Shown here piece by piece: positions 18,250-27,050 of a stretch of DNA of 64,000 bases. The notes under the pieces were generated by a model. That model searched no databases. It saw only the letters and a program-made list of their open reading frames with translations, and was not told where the DNA came from. The position numbers and the translations under genes were made by a program. Source of the DNA: Arthrobacter sp. NicSoilC5 (GTDB taxonomy: Bacteria; Actinomycetota; Actinomycetes; Actinomycetales; Micrococcaceae); contig NZ_AP024660.1 of the NCBI RefSeq assembly GCF_019977395.1, positions 1,426,001 through 1,490,000 of the forward strand. The letters run 5' to 3'. Numbering within the stretch: position 1 is the first letter of the stretch; the number at the start of each line of letters is the position of its first letter.

Positions 18250-19341
18250 TCAGTACCTCACGCGGGGGTCGATCAGCGCGGCGATGATGTCCACGATGAA
18301 GTTGGTGACGGCGACGATGACGGCCAGCAGCACCACGATGCCCTGCACGGCGACGAAGTCGCGCGCCGTGAGGTAGTTGGCCAGCTGGAAACCGAGGCCT
18401 TTCCATTCAAACGTCGTCTCAGTCAGCACGGCGCCCCCGAGAAGGACGGCGATCTGCAGGCCCATGACCGTGATGATCGGAATCAACGCCGGTTTGTAGG
18501 CGTGCTTAGTCACCAGGCGGAACTCGCTGACACCGCGTGAGCGCCCGGCCTCCACGTAGTCCTTGCCGAGGGTACCGATGACGTTGGTCCGGACCAGGCG
18601 CAGGAAAACGCCGGCCGTGAGCAGACCCAGTGCCAGCGCCGGGAGGACCGCGTGGGACATGACGTCGCTGAAGGCGGCCATGTTTCCGCTGCGCAGGGCG
18701 TCCAGCCAGTAGATGCCCGTGGGCGCCTCCAGCGCGGTGAGGGACAGTTCGGTCCTGGTCCCTGCGCGGCCGGCGACCGGAAGCCAGCCCAGCCATACGG
18801 AGAACACCAGCTTGAGCAGCATGCCGGCGAAGAACACCGGGGTGGCGTAGAACAGGATGGCGAGGATCCGGAGCACTGCATCCGGCAGGTGGTCACGCCG
18901 GTGGGCGGCGACCATGCCCAGCGGGATGCCGACCAGCAGCGCCACGATGATGGCGTTGATGGAAAGCTCCAGCGTGGCGGACCCGTAGGTGGTGAGCATC
19001 TCGGTGACCTTTCGGTTGTCCGAAAGCGTGGTGCCGAAGTTCCCTGTGACCAGTTGGCCCAGGTATTCGAAGTACTGCACGAGCAGTGGCCGGTCGTATC
19101 CGGCGGCGTGGATCCTTTCCTGCAGCTGTTCCGGGGGCAGCCGTCCGCCCATGGCGGCGGTGATGGGGTCACCGGTGATCCGCATCAGGAAGAACACCAT
19201 GGTGACGAGGATGAGAATGGTGGGGAAGATCAGCAGGAAGCGGACCAGGATGTACTGGCCCAGCCCGCCTCCTGTTTGCTTTTTCTTGGGCGGAAGGAGT
19301 GCGTCGGCGTCACTGGGTGGCGCGTCAATCAAAGTTGTCAT
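18250..19341 (-). CDS. Peptide ABC transporter permease (DppB/OppB type)
   Basis: 363 residues. The N-terminal TM segment (LVRFLLIFPTILILVTMVFFL) is followed by the periplasmic DppB loop containing DRPLLVQYFEYLGQLVTGNFG. The remaining TM helices carry the coupling loop DYVEAGRSRGVSEFRLVTKH. The EAA-type coupling motif binds the fused ATPase. The ATG at 19339-19341 begins 127 bp after the binding-protein stop, with an intervening terminator-like hairpin that probably lowers permease expression relative to the binding protein. Confidence 0.94.
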   Translation of the reverse strand: MTTLIDAPPSDADALLPPKKKQTGGGLGQYILVRFLLIFPTILILVTMVFFLMRITGDPITAAMGGRLPPEQLQERIHAAGYDRPLLVQYFEYLGQLVTGNFGTTLSDNRKVTEMLTTYGSATLELSINAIIVALLVGIPLGMVAAHRRDHLPDAVLRILAILFYATPVFFAGMLLKLVFSVWLGWLPVAGRAGTRTELSLTALEAPTGIYWLDALRSGNMAAFSDVMSHAVLPALALGLLTAGVFLRLVRTNVIGTLGKDYVEAGRSRGVSEFRLVTKHAYKPALIPIITVMGLQIAVLLGGAVLTETTFEWKGLGFQLANYLTARDFVAVQGIVVLLAVIVAVTNFIVDIIAALIDPRVRY

Positions 19342-19403
19342 CGGTACCTGGATTCGTGGTGACCGGGAGCCAGCAGTCCCCTCGTTGCTGGCTGATGACC
19401 GGC

Positions 19404-19435
19404 AAAAGGCGGGACACCGTTGCGGCGTCCCGCCT
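19404..19435 (-). terminator. Intra-operon terminator/attenuator between binding protein and permease
   Basis: On the minus strand GGCGGGAC (stem arms 19408-19415 and 19427-19434) with an 11-nt loop is followed by TTTTGCC. It lies in the 127-bp gap after the substrate-binding protein gene, a position where partial terminators commonly boost binding protein over membrane subunits. Confidence 0.6.
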
Positions 19436-19468
19436 CTGGCCCGTCAGAGCCCGATGGGGGTGGAGTGC

Positions 19469-21106
19469 TTACTTGGACAGGACGCCAAGGCGGGTCTTGA
19501 AGGAGGGATCCAGGGTCTTCTCGACACCCTTGACGTCCTTCCCGGCCACCAGCAGCTGCGAGCCCTGCAGGAGCGGCAGCGTGGACAGGTCCTTGGCAAC
19601 GGCCGTCTGGACGTCCCCGATCAGCTTCTGGCGCTCGGTCTTGTCCGGCGTGGTGAGCTGCTTCTGCACGAGGTCCGTGACGGTGGGGTTCTCGTAGTGG
19701 TTCTTCAGGAAGTTGCCGGGGATGAAGAACGGCGTGAGGTAGTTGTCCGCGTCCGAGTAGTCCGGGAACCAGCCCAGCTGGTAGACGGGGTAGGCGTCGG
19801 CGGTACGTGCCTTGGAGTAGGTCACCCATTCGGTGGACTGCAGGTCCACGGTGAACAGGCCCGACTTCTCCAGCTGCTCCTTGACCATGGCGTACTCGTC
19901 ACCGGAGGACTTGCCGTAGTGGTCGGGGTTGTACTGCAGCTTCACGTTGACCGGGCCGGTGACTCCGGCGTCCGCCAGGGTCTTCTTGGCCTTGTCCAGG
20001 CTGGGCTTGCCGCTGCCGTCGCCATACAGGTCCTTCATCGGCTGGGTTGCACCAGGCAGACCATCGGGGACAACGGAGTACGCCGGGACATAGGTGCCCT
20101 TGTAGACCTGGTCGGAGATGGCCTGGCGGTCCACAATGTCAGCCATGGCCTGGCGGACGGCGAGTGCCTTCGCCGGGTTGGCTTCGGGAGTCTTGGCTCC
20201 GAAAGGCATGGTGTCGAAGTTGAAAACGATGTAGCGCAATTCGCCGCCCGGGCCCTTGTAGACCTTGACCTTGGAATCCTTATCCAGGTCCGCGGCGTCG
20301 GTTGCGGTCAGGCTGCGGCCGGCAACGTCAATGTTGCCGCCCTGGACATCCAGCTTGAGGTTGTTGGAGTCGGCATAGTACTTGATGACGGCACTGTCGT
20401 TGGCCGGCTTGCCCAGCAGTCCGTTGTAGTCAGCGTTGGCCTTGAGGCTGACAAGTTCGTTCTTTTTGTAGGAATCGATGGTGTAGGGGCCGGCAAAGGG
20501 CTTTCCGGCGACGATGTCCTCATCGCTCATCACCTTGTCCGCCGGGAAGACTTCCTCGTCGATGATGGGTCCGGTGTTGGTGCCCAGGACGCTGGGGAAC
20601 ACCTGGTCATTCCCTGCTTTGAGGTTGAACACCACGGTGGTGTCGTCCTTGACGTCAACGGACTTGAGGTTCGAGAGCAGGGACGCCGGCCCGTTGGGGT
20701 CGTCGATCTTCACCACGCGGTCGTAGGAGAACTTCACGTCCGAAGCGGTAAGCGCGTGACCGTTGGCGAACTTCAGGTTGGGCTTGAGCTTCACCGTGAA
20801 CTCTGTGGGCGAGGTAAAAGACGCGGACTCAGCGATGTCCGGGCTGACTTCAGCCGAGCCGGGCTTGGAGTTCATCAGGAAGGGGTAGACCTGGTTCATC
20901 ACCAGGAAGGATCCTGCGTCGTAGGAGCCGGCGGGGTCGAGGGTAACGACTTTGTCCGTCGTTCCGAAAGTGATGGCACCGCCACCGGCATTGCCGGTAG
21001 ACGTTCCCCCGCCGCCGCCCGAGGGCCCTGTGCAGGCTGTCAGGGCCAGGGCGGAGATGCCTGCCAGCGCGATGGCGCGGTGCAGGGCCGTTGTGCTCTT
21101 GATCAT
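19469..21106 (-). CDS. Peptide/solute-binding lipoprotein of ABC importer (SBP_bac_5 family)
   Basis: 545 residues. A lipoprotein signal ends ALTAC with Cys25 acylated, followed by a Gly/Ser linker. The family 5 signature is present (GPASLLSNLKSVDVKDD..., PFAGPYTIDSYKKNE, AVRQAMADIVDRQAI). The C-terminal lobe has YQLGWFPDYSDADNYLTPF, which is typical of actinobacterial oligopeptide-binding proteins. It captures peptides outside the membrane for the permeases and fused ATPase encoded downstream. The ligand cannot be deduced from sequence. A perfect 7-bp inverted repeat lies about 120 bp upstream. Confidence 0.95.
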   Translation of the reverse strand: MIKSTTALHRAIALAGISALALTACTGPSGGGGGTSTGNAGGGAITFGTTDKVVTLDPAGSYDAGSFLVMNQVYPFLMNSKPGSAEVSPDIAESASFTSPTEFTVKLKPNLKFANGHALTASDVKFSYDRVVKIDDPNGPASLLSNLKSVDVKDDTTVVFNLKAGNDQVFPSVLGTNTGPIIDEEVFPADKVMSDEDIVAGKPFAGPYTIDSYKKNELVSLKANADYNGLLGKPANDSAVIKYYADSNNLKLDVQGGNIDVAGRSLTATDAADLDKDSKVKVYKGPGGELRYIVFNFDTMPFGAKTPEANPAKALAVRQAMADIVDRQAISDQVYKGTYVPAYSVVPDGLPGATQPMKDLYGDGSGKPSLDKAKKTLADAGVTGPVNVKLQYNPDHYGKSSGDEYAMVKEQLEKSGLFTVDLQSTEWVTYSKARTADAYPVYQLGWFPDYSDADNYLTPFFIPGNFLKNHYENPTVTDLVQKQLTTPDKTERQKLIGDVQTAVAKDLSTLPLLQGSQLLVAGKDVKGVEKTLDPSFKTRLGVLSK

Positions 21107-21226
21107 CTGTGAACTTCTTTCCGATGAGTACGCGCACGCCCGCGGTCATAGGTTGATAGCCCCAGACGCCGGCGTGCAGTGCTGATCCCTAGATTGAATC
21201 AGAGAGTCAGCCCTCAGGACGGCCGT

Positions 21227-21248
21227 TTTTGTGAGTTCAAACACAAAA
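21227..21248. promoter_or_regulatory. Inverted repeat upstream of the peptide-binding lipoprotein gene (operator candidate)
   Basis: TTTTGTG (21227-21233) and CACAAAA (21242-21248) form a perfect 7-bp inverted repeat with an 8-nt spacer, in the otherwise A+T-enriched leader of the importer operon. The symmetry and location fit a dimeric regulator site; which regulator binds is unknown. Confidence 0.45.
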
Positions 21249-21313
21249 TTTTCCTAAAAGTTACCCGGCGGAGCCCGGCAGCACCGTCAAGGGACGCCGC
21301 CCGGACACAGCAA

Positions 21314-21344
21314 AGCACCGCCACGGCAGAACCGTGGCGGTGCT
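21314..21344 (-). terminator. Terminator of mnmA
   Basis: A perfect 13-bp stem (21314-21326 with 21332-21344) and a 5-nt loop, 13 bp after the mnmA stop, followed on the minus strand by a short TTT. It separates mnmA from the peptide importer operon. Confidence 0.75.
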
Positions 21345-21357
21345 GAAGGCGGATTGG

Positions 21358-22491
21358 TTACAGCGCGGCGCGCTGGAGCGAGCGGGCAGCGTCGATGGTG
21401 GCCTGCCCCAGCACGCGGCTGCCCTGGTAGAGCACTACCGTCTGGCCCGGCGCGACACCGCGCAGCGGCGCCACCAGACGGACCACCAACTGGGTTGCCG
21501 GGGCGCCGTCAGTGGAGGGCTCCATCCGCGCGGTGGCCGGAACCGGGTCCCCGTGCGCCCGGACCTGTGCGTAGCATTCGAACTCGGCGCCTGTCTCCAC
21601 CTCGGCGATGGGCAGGCCCGCCCAGGAGACCTTGATGCCGCGGATCTCATCGATGGCCAGCAGCGCCTCGGGACCGACCACCACTTTGTTTTCCTTGGGC
21701 CGGATTTCCAGCACGAAGCGGGGCTTGCCGTCGGCGGCGGGGGTTCCGAGCTTGAGGCCGCGCCGCTGGCCGACGGTGAAGGCGTTGGCGCCGGGGTGCT
21801 CCCCTACCTTCGCGCCGGTTTCATCCACGATGTCACCCTGGGCCATGTCGATCTTCTCTGCCAGCCAGCCGGCGGTGTCGCCGTCGGGAATGAAGCAGAT
21901 GTCGTGGCTGTCGGGCTTGTTGGCCACGGAGAGGCCCCGCCGTTCCGCTTCGGCGCGTACCTCGGCCTTGGACGGGGTGTCCGCCAGCGGGAACATGGAA
22001 TGCTTGAGCTGCTCGTGGGTGAGGACGCCCAGGACGTAGCTCTGGTCCTTGGCCCAGTCCGCCGCGCGGTGCAGTTCCCGGTTGCCGTCAGCGTCCTCGA
22101 TGACCTTGGCGTAGTGGCCCGTGCAGACGGCGTCGAAGCCCAGCGCGATGGCCTTTTCCAGCAGGGCTGCAAATTTGATGCGCTCGTTGCAGCGCATGCA
22201 GGGGTTCGGCGTCCGGCCGGCGGCGTATTCGTCAATGAAGTCCTGGACGACGTCTTCCTTGAAGCGCTCGGAGAAATCCCACACGTAATAGGGAATGCCC
22301 AGCACGTCGCAGGCCCGCCACGCATCCCGGGAGTCCTCGATGGTGCAGCAGCCGCGGCTGCCCGTGCGCAGGGTGCCCGGCATGCGCGAAAGGGCCAGGT
22401 GGACGCCGACGACGTCGTGCCCGGCTTCCACCGCGCGGGCGGCGGCAACGGCAGAATCAACTCCACCGCTCATGGCTGCTAGTACTCGCAT
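21358..22491 (-). CDS. mnmA: tRNA-specific 2-thiouridylase MnmA
   Basis: 377 residues. The PP-loop is SGGVDS (8-13). The nucleophile is Cys98 in NPCMRCN and the persulfide Cys199 in [16 protein letters not shown] marks the central domain, and a C-terminal beta-barrel follows. It adds the 2-thio group to wobble uridine 34 of Lys, Glu and Gln tRNAs using ATP and sulfur delivered from a cysteine desulfurase. The ATG at 22489-22491 is chosen because [13 protein letters not shown] is the universal start; the longer frame to 22572 is not. The cysteine desulfurase gene lies just upstream in the same direction (151-bp gap), which suits a sulfur-relay pair. Confidence 0.97.
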   Translation of the reverse strand: MRVLAAMSGGVDSAVAAARAVEAGHDVVGVHLALSRMPGTLRTGSRGCCTIEDSRDAWRACDVLGIPYYVWDFSERFKEDVVQDFIDEYAAGRTPNPCMRCNERIKFAALLEKAIALGFDAVCTGHYAKVIEDADGNRELHRAADWAKDQSYVLGVLTHEQLKHSMFPLADTPSKAEVRAEAERRGLSVANKPDSHDICFIPDGDTAGWLAEKIDMAQGDIVDETGAKVGEHPGANAFTVGQRRGLKLGTPAADGKPRFVLEIRPKENKVVVGPEALLAIDEIRGIKVSWAGLPIAEVETGAEFECYAQVRAHGDPVPATARMEPSTDGAPATQLVVRLVAPLRGVAPGQTVVLYQGSRVLGQATIDAARSLQRAAL

Positions 22492-22642
22492 GCTGGCTTT
22501 CTGTTGGGGGATGCCCGCTGCCCGGGGCCGTGCTGGACGTACCGGGGGCGGAAACGATCTTCGCCTATCCATTCTACGGCGGCAGGCAAATCAACCCGCT
22601 CCACACCCGGCGGAGCGGGCGCCGGGACGCGCCCGCCGGCGC

Positions 22643-23872
22643 TCAAGCGCCCGGGAAACCCTGCCGCGCCGCGGTGCCCGCGGTCTGGATGGAGGACTCG
22701 TGTCCGGCCATGCCGGCCTGGCGCGCCCGCGAATAAGCTTCGGGCAGCGCTGCAAGGAGGGCGTCGACGTCGGCCTCCGTGGAGGCGTGCCCCAGGCTGA
22801 ACCGCTGGGCTCCGCGCGCCGTTTCCTCGTCCAGGCCCATGGCCAGCAGCACGTGGGAGGGGCGGGGCACCCCTGCCGTGCAGGCAGAACCCGTGGATGA
22901 CTCGATGCCGGCAAGGTCGAGGAGGAACAGCAATGAGTCCCCTTCACAGCCCGGGAACGTGAAGTGCGCATTGCCCGGGAGCCGGCGGTCGCCGGGCGCC
23001 CCGCGGAGGACCGCCTCCGGAACACGTTCGCGGACGCCGTCGACCAACCGGTCGCGCAGGGCTGCGATCCGGGCCGCCTCGGCGGGCAGCCCGGCAGCGA
23101 CAGACTCCGCGGCGGCGGCGAAGGCAGCGATGGAGGCGGTGTCCAGCGTCCCGGAACGGACGTCGCGCTCCTGGCCGCCGCCATGCTGTACCGGGGTGAG
23201 TTTGACGGCCCGCCCCAACAGGAGTGCGCCAACACCCACCGGGCCGCCGATCTTGTGCCCGGAGATGGACATGGCATCCAGGCCGGAATCCTTGAAGTGC
23301 ACCGGCACCGAGCCGAATGCCTGGACGGCGTCGGAGTGCACCGGAACGCCGGCGGCGTGCGCAAGTTCCACGATCTGCCGGATGGGCTGGATGGTGCCCA
23401 CCTCGTTGTTTGCCCACATGACAGTCACCAGCGCCACGGCGCCGGGGTTACGCGAGAGCTCCTCTTCGAGGGCCTGGAGGTCAACAACGCCGTCACCGTC
23501 AACCGGCAGCCACGCCACGTCGGCGCCTTCGTGGCGTTCGAGCCATTCCACGGTGTCCAGGACTGCGTGATGTTCGACGGCGGAGCAGAGGATGCGCCGC
23601 CGCCTTGGGTCTTCTGCCACCCGGGACCAGTACATGCCCTTCACGGCGAGGTTGTCCGCCTCGGTGCCTCCGGAGGTGAAGATGACCTCCGAGGGATGGG
23701 CGCCGGCCGCGGCCGCGATGGCCTCCCTGGCGTCCTCGACGGCACGGCGCGCCCTGCGGCCGGAGCCGTGCAGCGATGAGGGGTTGCCGGTCCGTGCCAG
23801 TTCACGCGTCAAGGCAGCGAGCGCGGCACCGGAAAGCGGCGTGGTGGCGGCGTGGTCGAGGTAGGCGGGCAT
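22643..23872 (-). CDS. Cysteine desulfurase (NifS/IscS class V aminotransferase)
   Basis: 409 residues. The PLP Lys is Lys207 in SISGHKIGG, the aldimine-facing His is in AVEHHAVL, and the catalytic Cys331 lies in [10 protein letters not shown]. It mobilises sulfur from L-cysteine as a persulfide. The neighbouring mnmA is the natural acceptor in actinobacteria that lack TusA-E; suf genes are not in the window. The C-terminal 40 residues are a variable extension. The start [11 protein letters not shown] is the family start. An ORF for the HTH regulator begins 47 bp further upstream on the same strand. Confidence 0.93.
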   Translation of the reverse strand: MPAYLDHAATTPLSGAALAALTRELARTGNPSSLHGSGRRARRAVEDAREAIAAAAGAHPSEVIFTSGGTEADNLAVKGMYWSRVAEDPRRRRILCSAVEHHAVLDTVEWLERHEGADVAWLPVDGDGVVDLQALEEELSRNPGAVALVTVMWANNEVGTIQPIRQIVELAHAAGVPVHSDAVQAFGSVPVHFKDSGLDAMSISGHKIGGPVGVGALLLGRAVKLTPVQHGGGQERDVRSGTLDTASIAAFAAAAESVAAGLPAEAARIAALRDRLVDGVRERVPEAVLRGAPGDRRLPGNAHFTFPGCEGDSLLFLLDLAGIESSTGSACTAGVPRPSHVLLAMGLDEETARGAQRFSLGHASTEADVDALLAALPEAYSRARQAGMAGHESSIQTAGTAARQGFPGA

Positions 23873-23919
23873 CCTCCAATTCTATCGCGGCCGGTCCCGG
23901 TGGCCGCCGCGTGGAGCGG

Positions 23920-24579
23920 TCAGCTCCCGCCGGTAATCCGTGCGCAGCAGTGGCCTGCAACGGGGACAACCCGGTCCTCGGCGCCGCCACAGCCAACCGC
24001 AGCCCCCCGCAGGAAGGCGCCGTTCATGTCGCACACCACTGCCGCATGGGACCGCGACAGCCGGTGGAACGGGCAGTTGGGCAGCAGGTATCCCCCGTCG
24101 CCGTCGGGCTCCGGCTGATAGCCCGTTTCTGCCAGGAACTCTTCCAGGCCCGCAGAACCTTTCGCCAGTTCCCGGCCTTTCCGGAAGGCGACGGCGCGCA
24201 ATGACTCCCCCACCGCCAATCCTTCGGCCCCGGTGGCCTCGATGGCCTCGGCCATCAGCTCCCCGGCGAGGTCGTAGTTCCGGTCCGGAACGGACGCTCC
24301 CACTTCACTTCCAACCGGCCGGTACATCTTGGCGGGACGACCTGACCCCGGTCCGGTCCTGCCGGCGGGTTTGTGGAATTCCACGGCCAGCAGGCCGTCC
24401 TGGACCAGCCTGTCCAGATGGAAGGAGACGGTGCTGCGCGCCATGCCGGCAGTTTCGGCCACCTCATCGCGTCCCAGCGGGCGGGGTGAGGCCGCGACCA
24501 GTTCAAAAAGCTGCAGCCTCTTGGCGTCGGTCAGCGACGCAACGGCAGCAATCCTGTCTGCCCAGGGAAGTCGGTACAC
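23920..24579 (-). CDS. Winged-HTH regulator with conserved C-terminal cysteines (SufR/ArsR-like)
   Basis: 219 residues. A winged HTH (about 15-85) of the ArsR/MarR fold has recognition helix RSTVSFHLDRLV. Its C-terminal ligand domain holds Cys169, Cys183, Cys197, Cys211 and Cys212, almost evenly spaced by 13 residues, as in SufR-type [Fe-S]-sensing repressors. The family expects C-x12-C-x13-C-x14-C, so the match is close but not exact. It is divergent from a DoxX-like gene with an 88-bp promoter region holding two inverted repeats, and probably represses itself and that gene. Upstream of cysteine desulfurase on the same strand, but co-transcription is unproven. Confidence 0.8.
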   Translation of the reverse strand: MYRLPWADRIAAVASLTDAKRLQLFELVAASPRPLGRDEVAETAGMARSTVSFHLDRLVQDGLLAVEFHKPAGRTGPGSGRPAKMYRPVGSEVGASVPDRNYDLAGELMAEAIEATGAEGLAVGESLRAVAFRKGRELAKGSAGLEEFLAETGYQPEPDGDGGYLLPNCPFHRLSRSHAAVVCDMNGAFLRGAAVGCGGAEDRVVPVAGHCCARITGGS

Positions 24580-24598
24580 GGCGCCTCCAATTCCAAAG

Positions 24599-24612
24599 TC
24601 AAGATGTCTTGA
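24599..24612. promoter_or_regulatory. Perfect 14-bp palindrome, probable operator of the HTH regulator
   Basis: TCAAGATGTCTTGA is a perfect 6-2-6 palindrome. It overlaps the -35 box of the rightward promoter (24609-24614) and, on the other strand, covers the predicted +1 of the regulator gene, so one bound dimer could shut both. Confidence 0.6.
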
Positions 24613-24637
24613 TTATAGACCGTCAACTTTCTAAAAT
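24609..24637 (+). promoter_or_regulatory. Promoter of the DoxX-like gene
   Basis: -35 TTGATT (24609-24614), 17-bp spacer, -10 TAAAAT (24632-24637). Predicted start near 24644, giving a leader of about 24 nt with AAGGAG before the ATG at 24668. On the opposite strand TATAAT (24612-24617) serves as a likely -10 for the regulator, with a poor -35. Confidence 0.65.
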
Positions 24638-24657
24638 TGGCATACCTACTTTTAGAA
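24629..24657. promoter_or_regulatory. Second inverted repeat in the regulator/DoxX intergenic region
   Basis: TTCTAAAA (24629-24636) and TTTTAGAA (24650-24657) form a perfect 8-bp inverted repeat with a 13-nt spacer. It spans the -10 and transcription start of the DoxX-like gene. As RNA it could also form a weak hairpin. Confidence 0.5.
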
Positions 24658-24667
24658 GGAGAGCACC

Positions 24668-25090
24668 ATGAAATCAGCATCGGCAATGCGGGCCCAGCAT
24701 GCACCAGCCACCGTGCCGCCGGCGCGGCAGGCGTTCCTGCTGCTGCGTACCGTGTTCACCGTCGCACCGATCCTCTTCGGCCTGGACAAATTCACCAACA
24801 TCCTCACGCACTGGACCATGTACCTGGCACCCCAGGCCACGGCCATCGTGCCGCTGCCGGCCCAGACCTTCATGTACATCGTGGGGGTCGTGGAAATCAT
24901 CGCCGGCGTGGCCGTGGCGGTGCGTCCCAAATACGGCTCGTTGATCGTGGCCGCGTGGCTGGCCGGAATCATCATCAACCTGCTCCTGCTGGGCAGCTTC
25001 TACGACGTCGCGCTGCGTGACTTCGGGCTGCTGGTTGGCGCCTTGGCCCTCAACCGGCTGTCAGTGGGGACCAGCCGCACCACTGCGTGA
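24668..25090 (+). CDS. DoxX-like four-helix membrane protein
   Basis: 140 residues. Four transmembrane segments: about 22-42, 65-85, 92-112 and 115-133, with the DoxX-type start LLLRTVFTVAPILFGLDKF. DoxX-related proteins are quinone-linked or thiol-redox membrane proteins and, in mycobacteria, partner with SodA and SseA. This copy is preceded by an excellent promoter and followed by a strong terminator, so it is a single-gene unit. Control by the divergent cysteine-rich regulator is inferred from the shared palindromes. Confidence 0.8.
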   Translation: MKSASAMRAQHAPATVPPARQAFLLLRTVFTVAPILFGLDKFTNILTHWTMYLAPQATAIVPLPAQTFMYIVGVVEIIAGVAVAVRPKYGSLIVAAWLAGIIINLLLLGSFYDVALRDFGLLVGALALNRLSVGTSRTTA

Positions 25091-25135
25091 CGCCGCAGGC
25101 GTTTGCCGGGCGCCGGACATTGCAGCCACACGGAC

Positions 25136-25172
25136 CCGCCGGCGGCTGAGCCCTCCAGCCGCCGGCGGTTTT
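25136..25172 (+). terminator. Terminator of the DoxX-like gene
   Basis: A perfect 13-bp stem (25136-25148 with 25156-25168), 7-nt loop and TTTT. It is 45 bp after the stop codon, and the convergent lipoprotein gene ends 22 bp beyond. Confidence 0.85.
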
Positions 25173-25193
25173 GCGCCTGCGAACGGCAGGGAC

Positions 25194-25895
25194 CTACGCG
25201 GCCGGCGGCACCAGCGGCAGGTACCGGGCCACGTCCTGGCGGGCCGCGCCAAGTGTTGCCGCATCCGGACAGGACACCGACACGTAGGCCGATGACCCGG
25301 CAGTGCCAAAAACCCTTGCCAGTACCGCAATGGCACGCCCGCCGGGGGCTGCCTGCTCCAGGGCCAGCACCTCCACATTCCGGCCGGGAGCCTCCGGGGT
25401 ACCACCCCACTGCAGGGTTGCCGTCTTCAAGTACGCGGGCTGGATGGTTTCATCCAGGTACTGGAACAAGGCAACAGTGGACTCCCGGTCGTCACCGCGG
25501 ACCAGCGCTGCCTGGCCGGTGGTGGCCCGTGCGGAAACGATGCAGCCATCGGCCTTGGCATATTGGCTGGCACCGGCCACGTTTTCCTTCGCCAGCTTCC
25601 AGCCCGGCGCACCTTTGAGGTCATCGGAGATTCCCACGGGCACGCCGGGAGCCAGGTCGCCGCCGGCAGCGAAGGGCATATCACGCGCTGCCACCGCCGC
25701 GGCATCATGGCCGGGGGTGATGGTGGGAGTGGCCAGCGCCGGAGTGCCGGAGGGGGCTGCGGTGACGGAGGGATCCCGGACGTCAACGCTGCATCCGCTC
25801 AAAAGCACGGCCCCCAGGCAGCCGATCACCAGGGCCGCTCCCCCGTGCCATGCCCTGCCGGCCCGCTCCGCCGTCGTCGGCATCTCCATCTCCAC
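25194..25895 (-). CDS. Uncharacterised lipoprotein
   Basis: 233 residues. A lipobox ends LLSGC with Cys35 acylated. A Thr/Pro-rich linker follows (about 40-65), then a compact secreted domain with two further cysteines (in GCIVSA and VSCPDA), which could form a disulfide. No family is recognised. The start may be any of several Met codons near the N-terminus (MEMEMP). Convergent with the DoxX-like gene and divergent from the J-domain gene 190 bp away. A TAGACT box lies on its strand near 25938. Confidence 0.7.
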   Translation of the reverse strand: MEMEMPTTAERAGRAWHGGAALVIGCLGAVLLSGCSVDVRDPSVTAAPSGTPALATPTITPGHDAAAVAARDMPFAAGGDLAPGVPVGISDDLKGAPGWKLAKENVAGASQYAKADGCIVSARATTGQAALVRGDDRESTVALFQYLDETIQPAYLKTATLQWGGTPEAPGRNVEVLALEQAAPGGRAIAVLARVFGTAGSSAYVSVSCPDAATLGAARQDVARYLPLVPPAA

Positions 25896-26085
25896 TCCGT
25901 CACATCCCCTTCAACCGGTGTTCGCACCGCGCACGCACGAGTCTAGACTCCGGCTTTCCGGGAACCCACCAGCCCGGGATGTTCGTTGTCACCGCAGACG
26001 CACCATCCATGCTGGCTAGACTGGGCGGGCGCTCCGCTTTCCCGCCGGGACTGAGGAAGCCGCGCACCAAGAGAAGGAAGATTGC

Positions 26086-27027
26086 TTGACCGAGAGCAGC
26101 AGCTCCCATTACCAGGTCCTTCGGGTGGCCGTCACCGCCACCGAGAAAGAAATCAAGGTGGCCTACCGCCGCGCGGCCAGGATGGCCCATCCGGACCACG
26201 GGGGCGACGCCGCAACGTTCCGCCGCGTAACCGCTGCCTATGAGACGCTGATCGATCCGCAGCGCAGGAAGGCGTACGACCGCTCCTACGGCGCGGGCAC
26301 CGTCCGGGACGCTTCGTCCGACGACGGCGCCCACTTTGATGCCCCCGCCGCTGGAAGCCGGGCGTCCGCCACAGTCCGCCGGCCGGGCAGCGTCAGGAAT
26401 ACAGCGGGGGACCCGCCCGTCTACGTTCCCCCCTACGAGGGAAACGACGCTCCGCTCATCCCGCTGGCACAGGCGCGGCAGCAGGTTCACGGAATGCCTC
26501 GGAAACGGGGAATTTTCGGCGCCGAGGCCCGCATCCAGCGGGAAATGCGCACCGTGCAGCTGCTGACCCGGCAGGTGCTGCCGGCCATCCCCGCCGCCCG
26601 GCTGATCAACGGCCTGCAGTCGCCGGCGGACAACAGCCACATCGACCACGCTGTCCTTTCCGGCTACCGGTTGGCCCTGGTCAACTCGATGCTCCTGCCC
26701 AAGGGCGCCTATGCCTGGGACGGACGGACCCTCAACCACGGGGGCCGCGCGGTGGCACCCCCGCAGCTCGCCCGGGTGGTGTGGGCCATGCAGGACATCT
26801 TTCCCGAGCTCAACGTCACGGGATGGACCGTGGTGCACAGCCCCGACGGCAACCTCCACGAGCCGGTGATCGATCACCACCGCCGCCCCGCAGGAGACCT
26901 GGAAACCGTCCAGATCGTCAACGCAGCGGGCATGGTGCGGGGCCTGAAGGAATTCCTGGCGTCCGGCCCGGCTCCCAACACGGTGAACATCCCGGTCCTG
27001 GCCAGGCTCCTGCGCGGCATGCACTGA
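26086..27027 (+). CDS. J-domain (DnaJ-like) protein
   Basis: 313 residues. The J domain occupies 8-70 with the HPD tripeptide at 35-37 (ARMAHPDHGG). It has no Gly/Phe region, no zinc-finger CxxCxGxG repeats, and the remaining 240 residues belong to no family known to me. That C-terminal part is soluble, ending in QPLGR-type basic segments and VNIPVLARLLRGM. The J domain recruits DnaK-type chaperones to a client; the client is unknown. The TTG start is preceded by AAGGAAG. The tRNA methylase gene follows 23 bp later in the same direction. Confidence 0.85.
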   Translation: MTESSSSHYQVLRVAVTATEKEIKVAYRRAARMAHPDHGGDAATFRRVTAAYETLIDPQRRKAYDRSYGAGTVRDASSDDGAHFDAPAAGSRASATVRRPGSVRNTAGDPPVYVPPYEGNDAPLIPLAQARQQVHGMPRKRGIFGAEARIQREMRTVQLLTRQVLPAIPAARLINGLQSPADNSHIDHAVLSGYRLALVNSMLLPKGAYAWDGRTLNHGGRAVAPPQLARVVWAMQDIFPELNVTGWTVVHSPDGNLHEPVIDHHRRPAGDLETVQIVNAAGMVRGLKEFLASGPAPNTVNIPVLARLLRGMH

Positions 27028-27050
27028 CCGCGGGTAGCTAGGATGGGGAG

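Noticed and set aside
18989-21112. 707-codon plus-strand frame
   Set aside because: Exactly opposite the peptide-binding lipoprotein and permease, with no domain.
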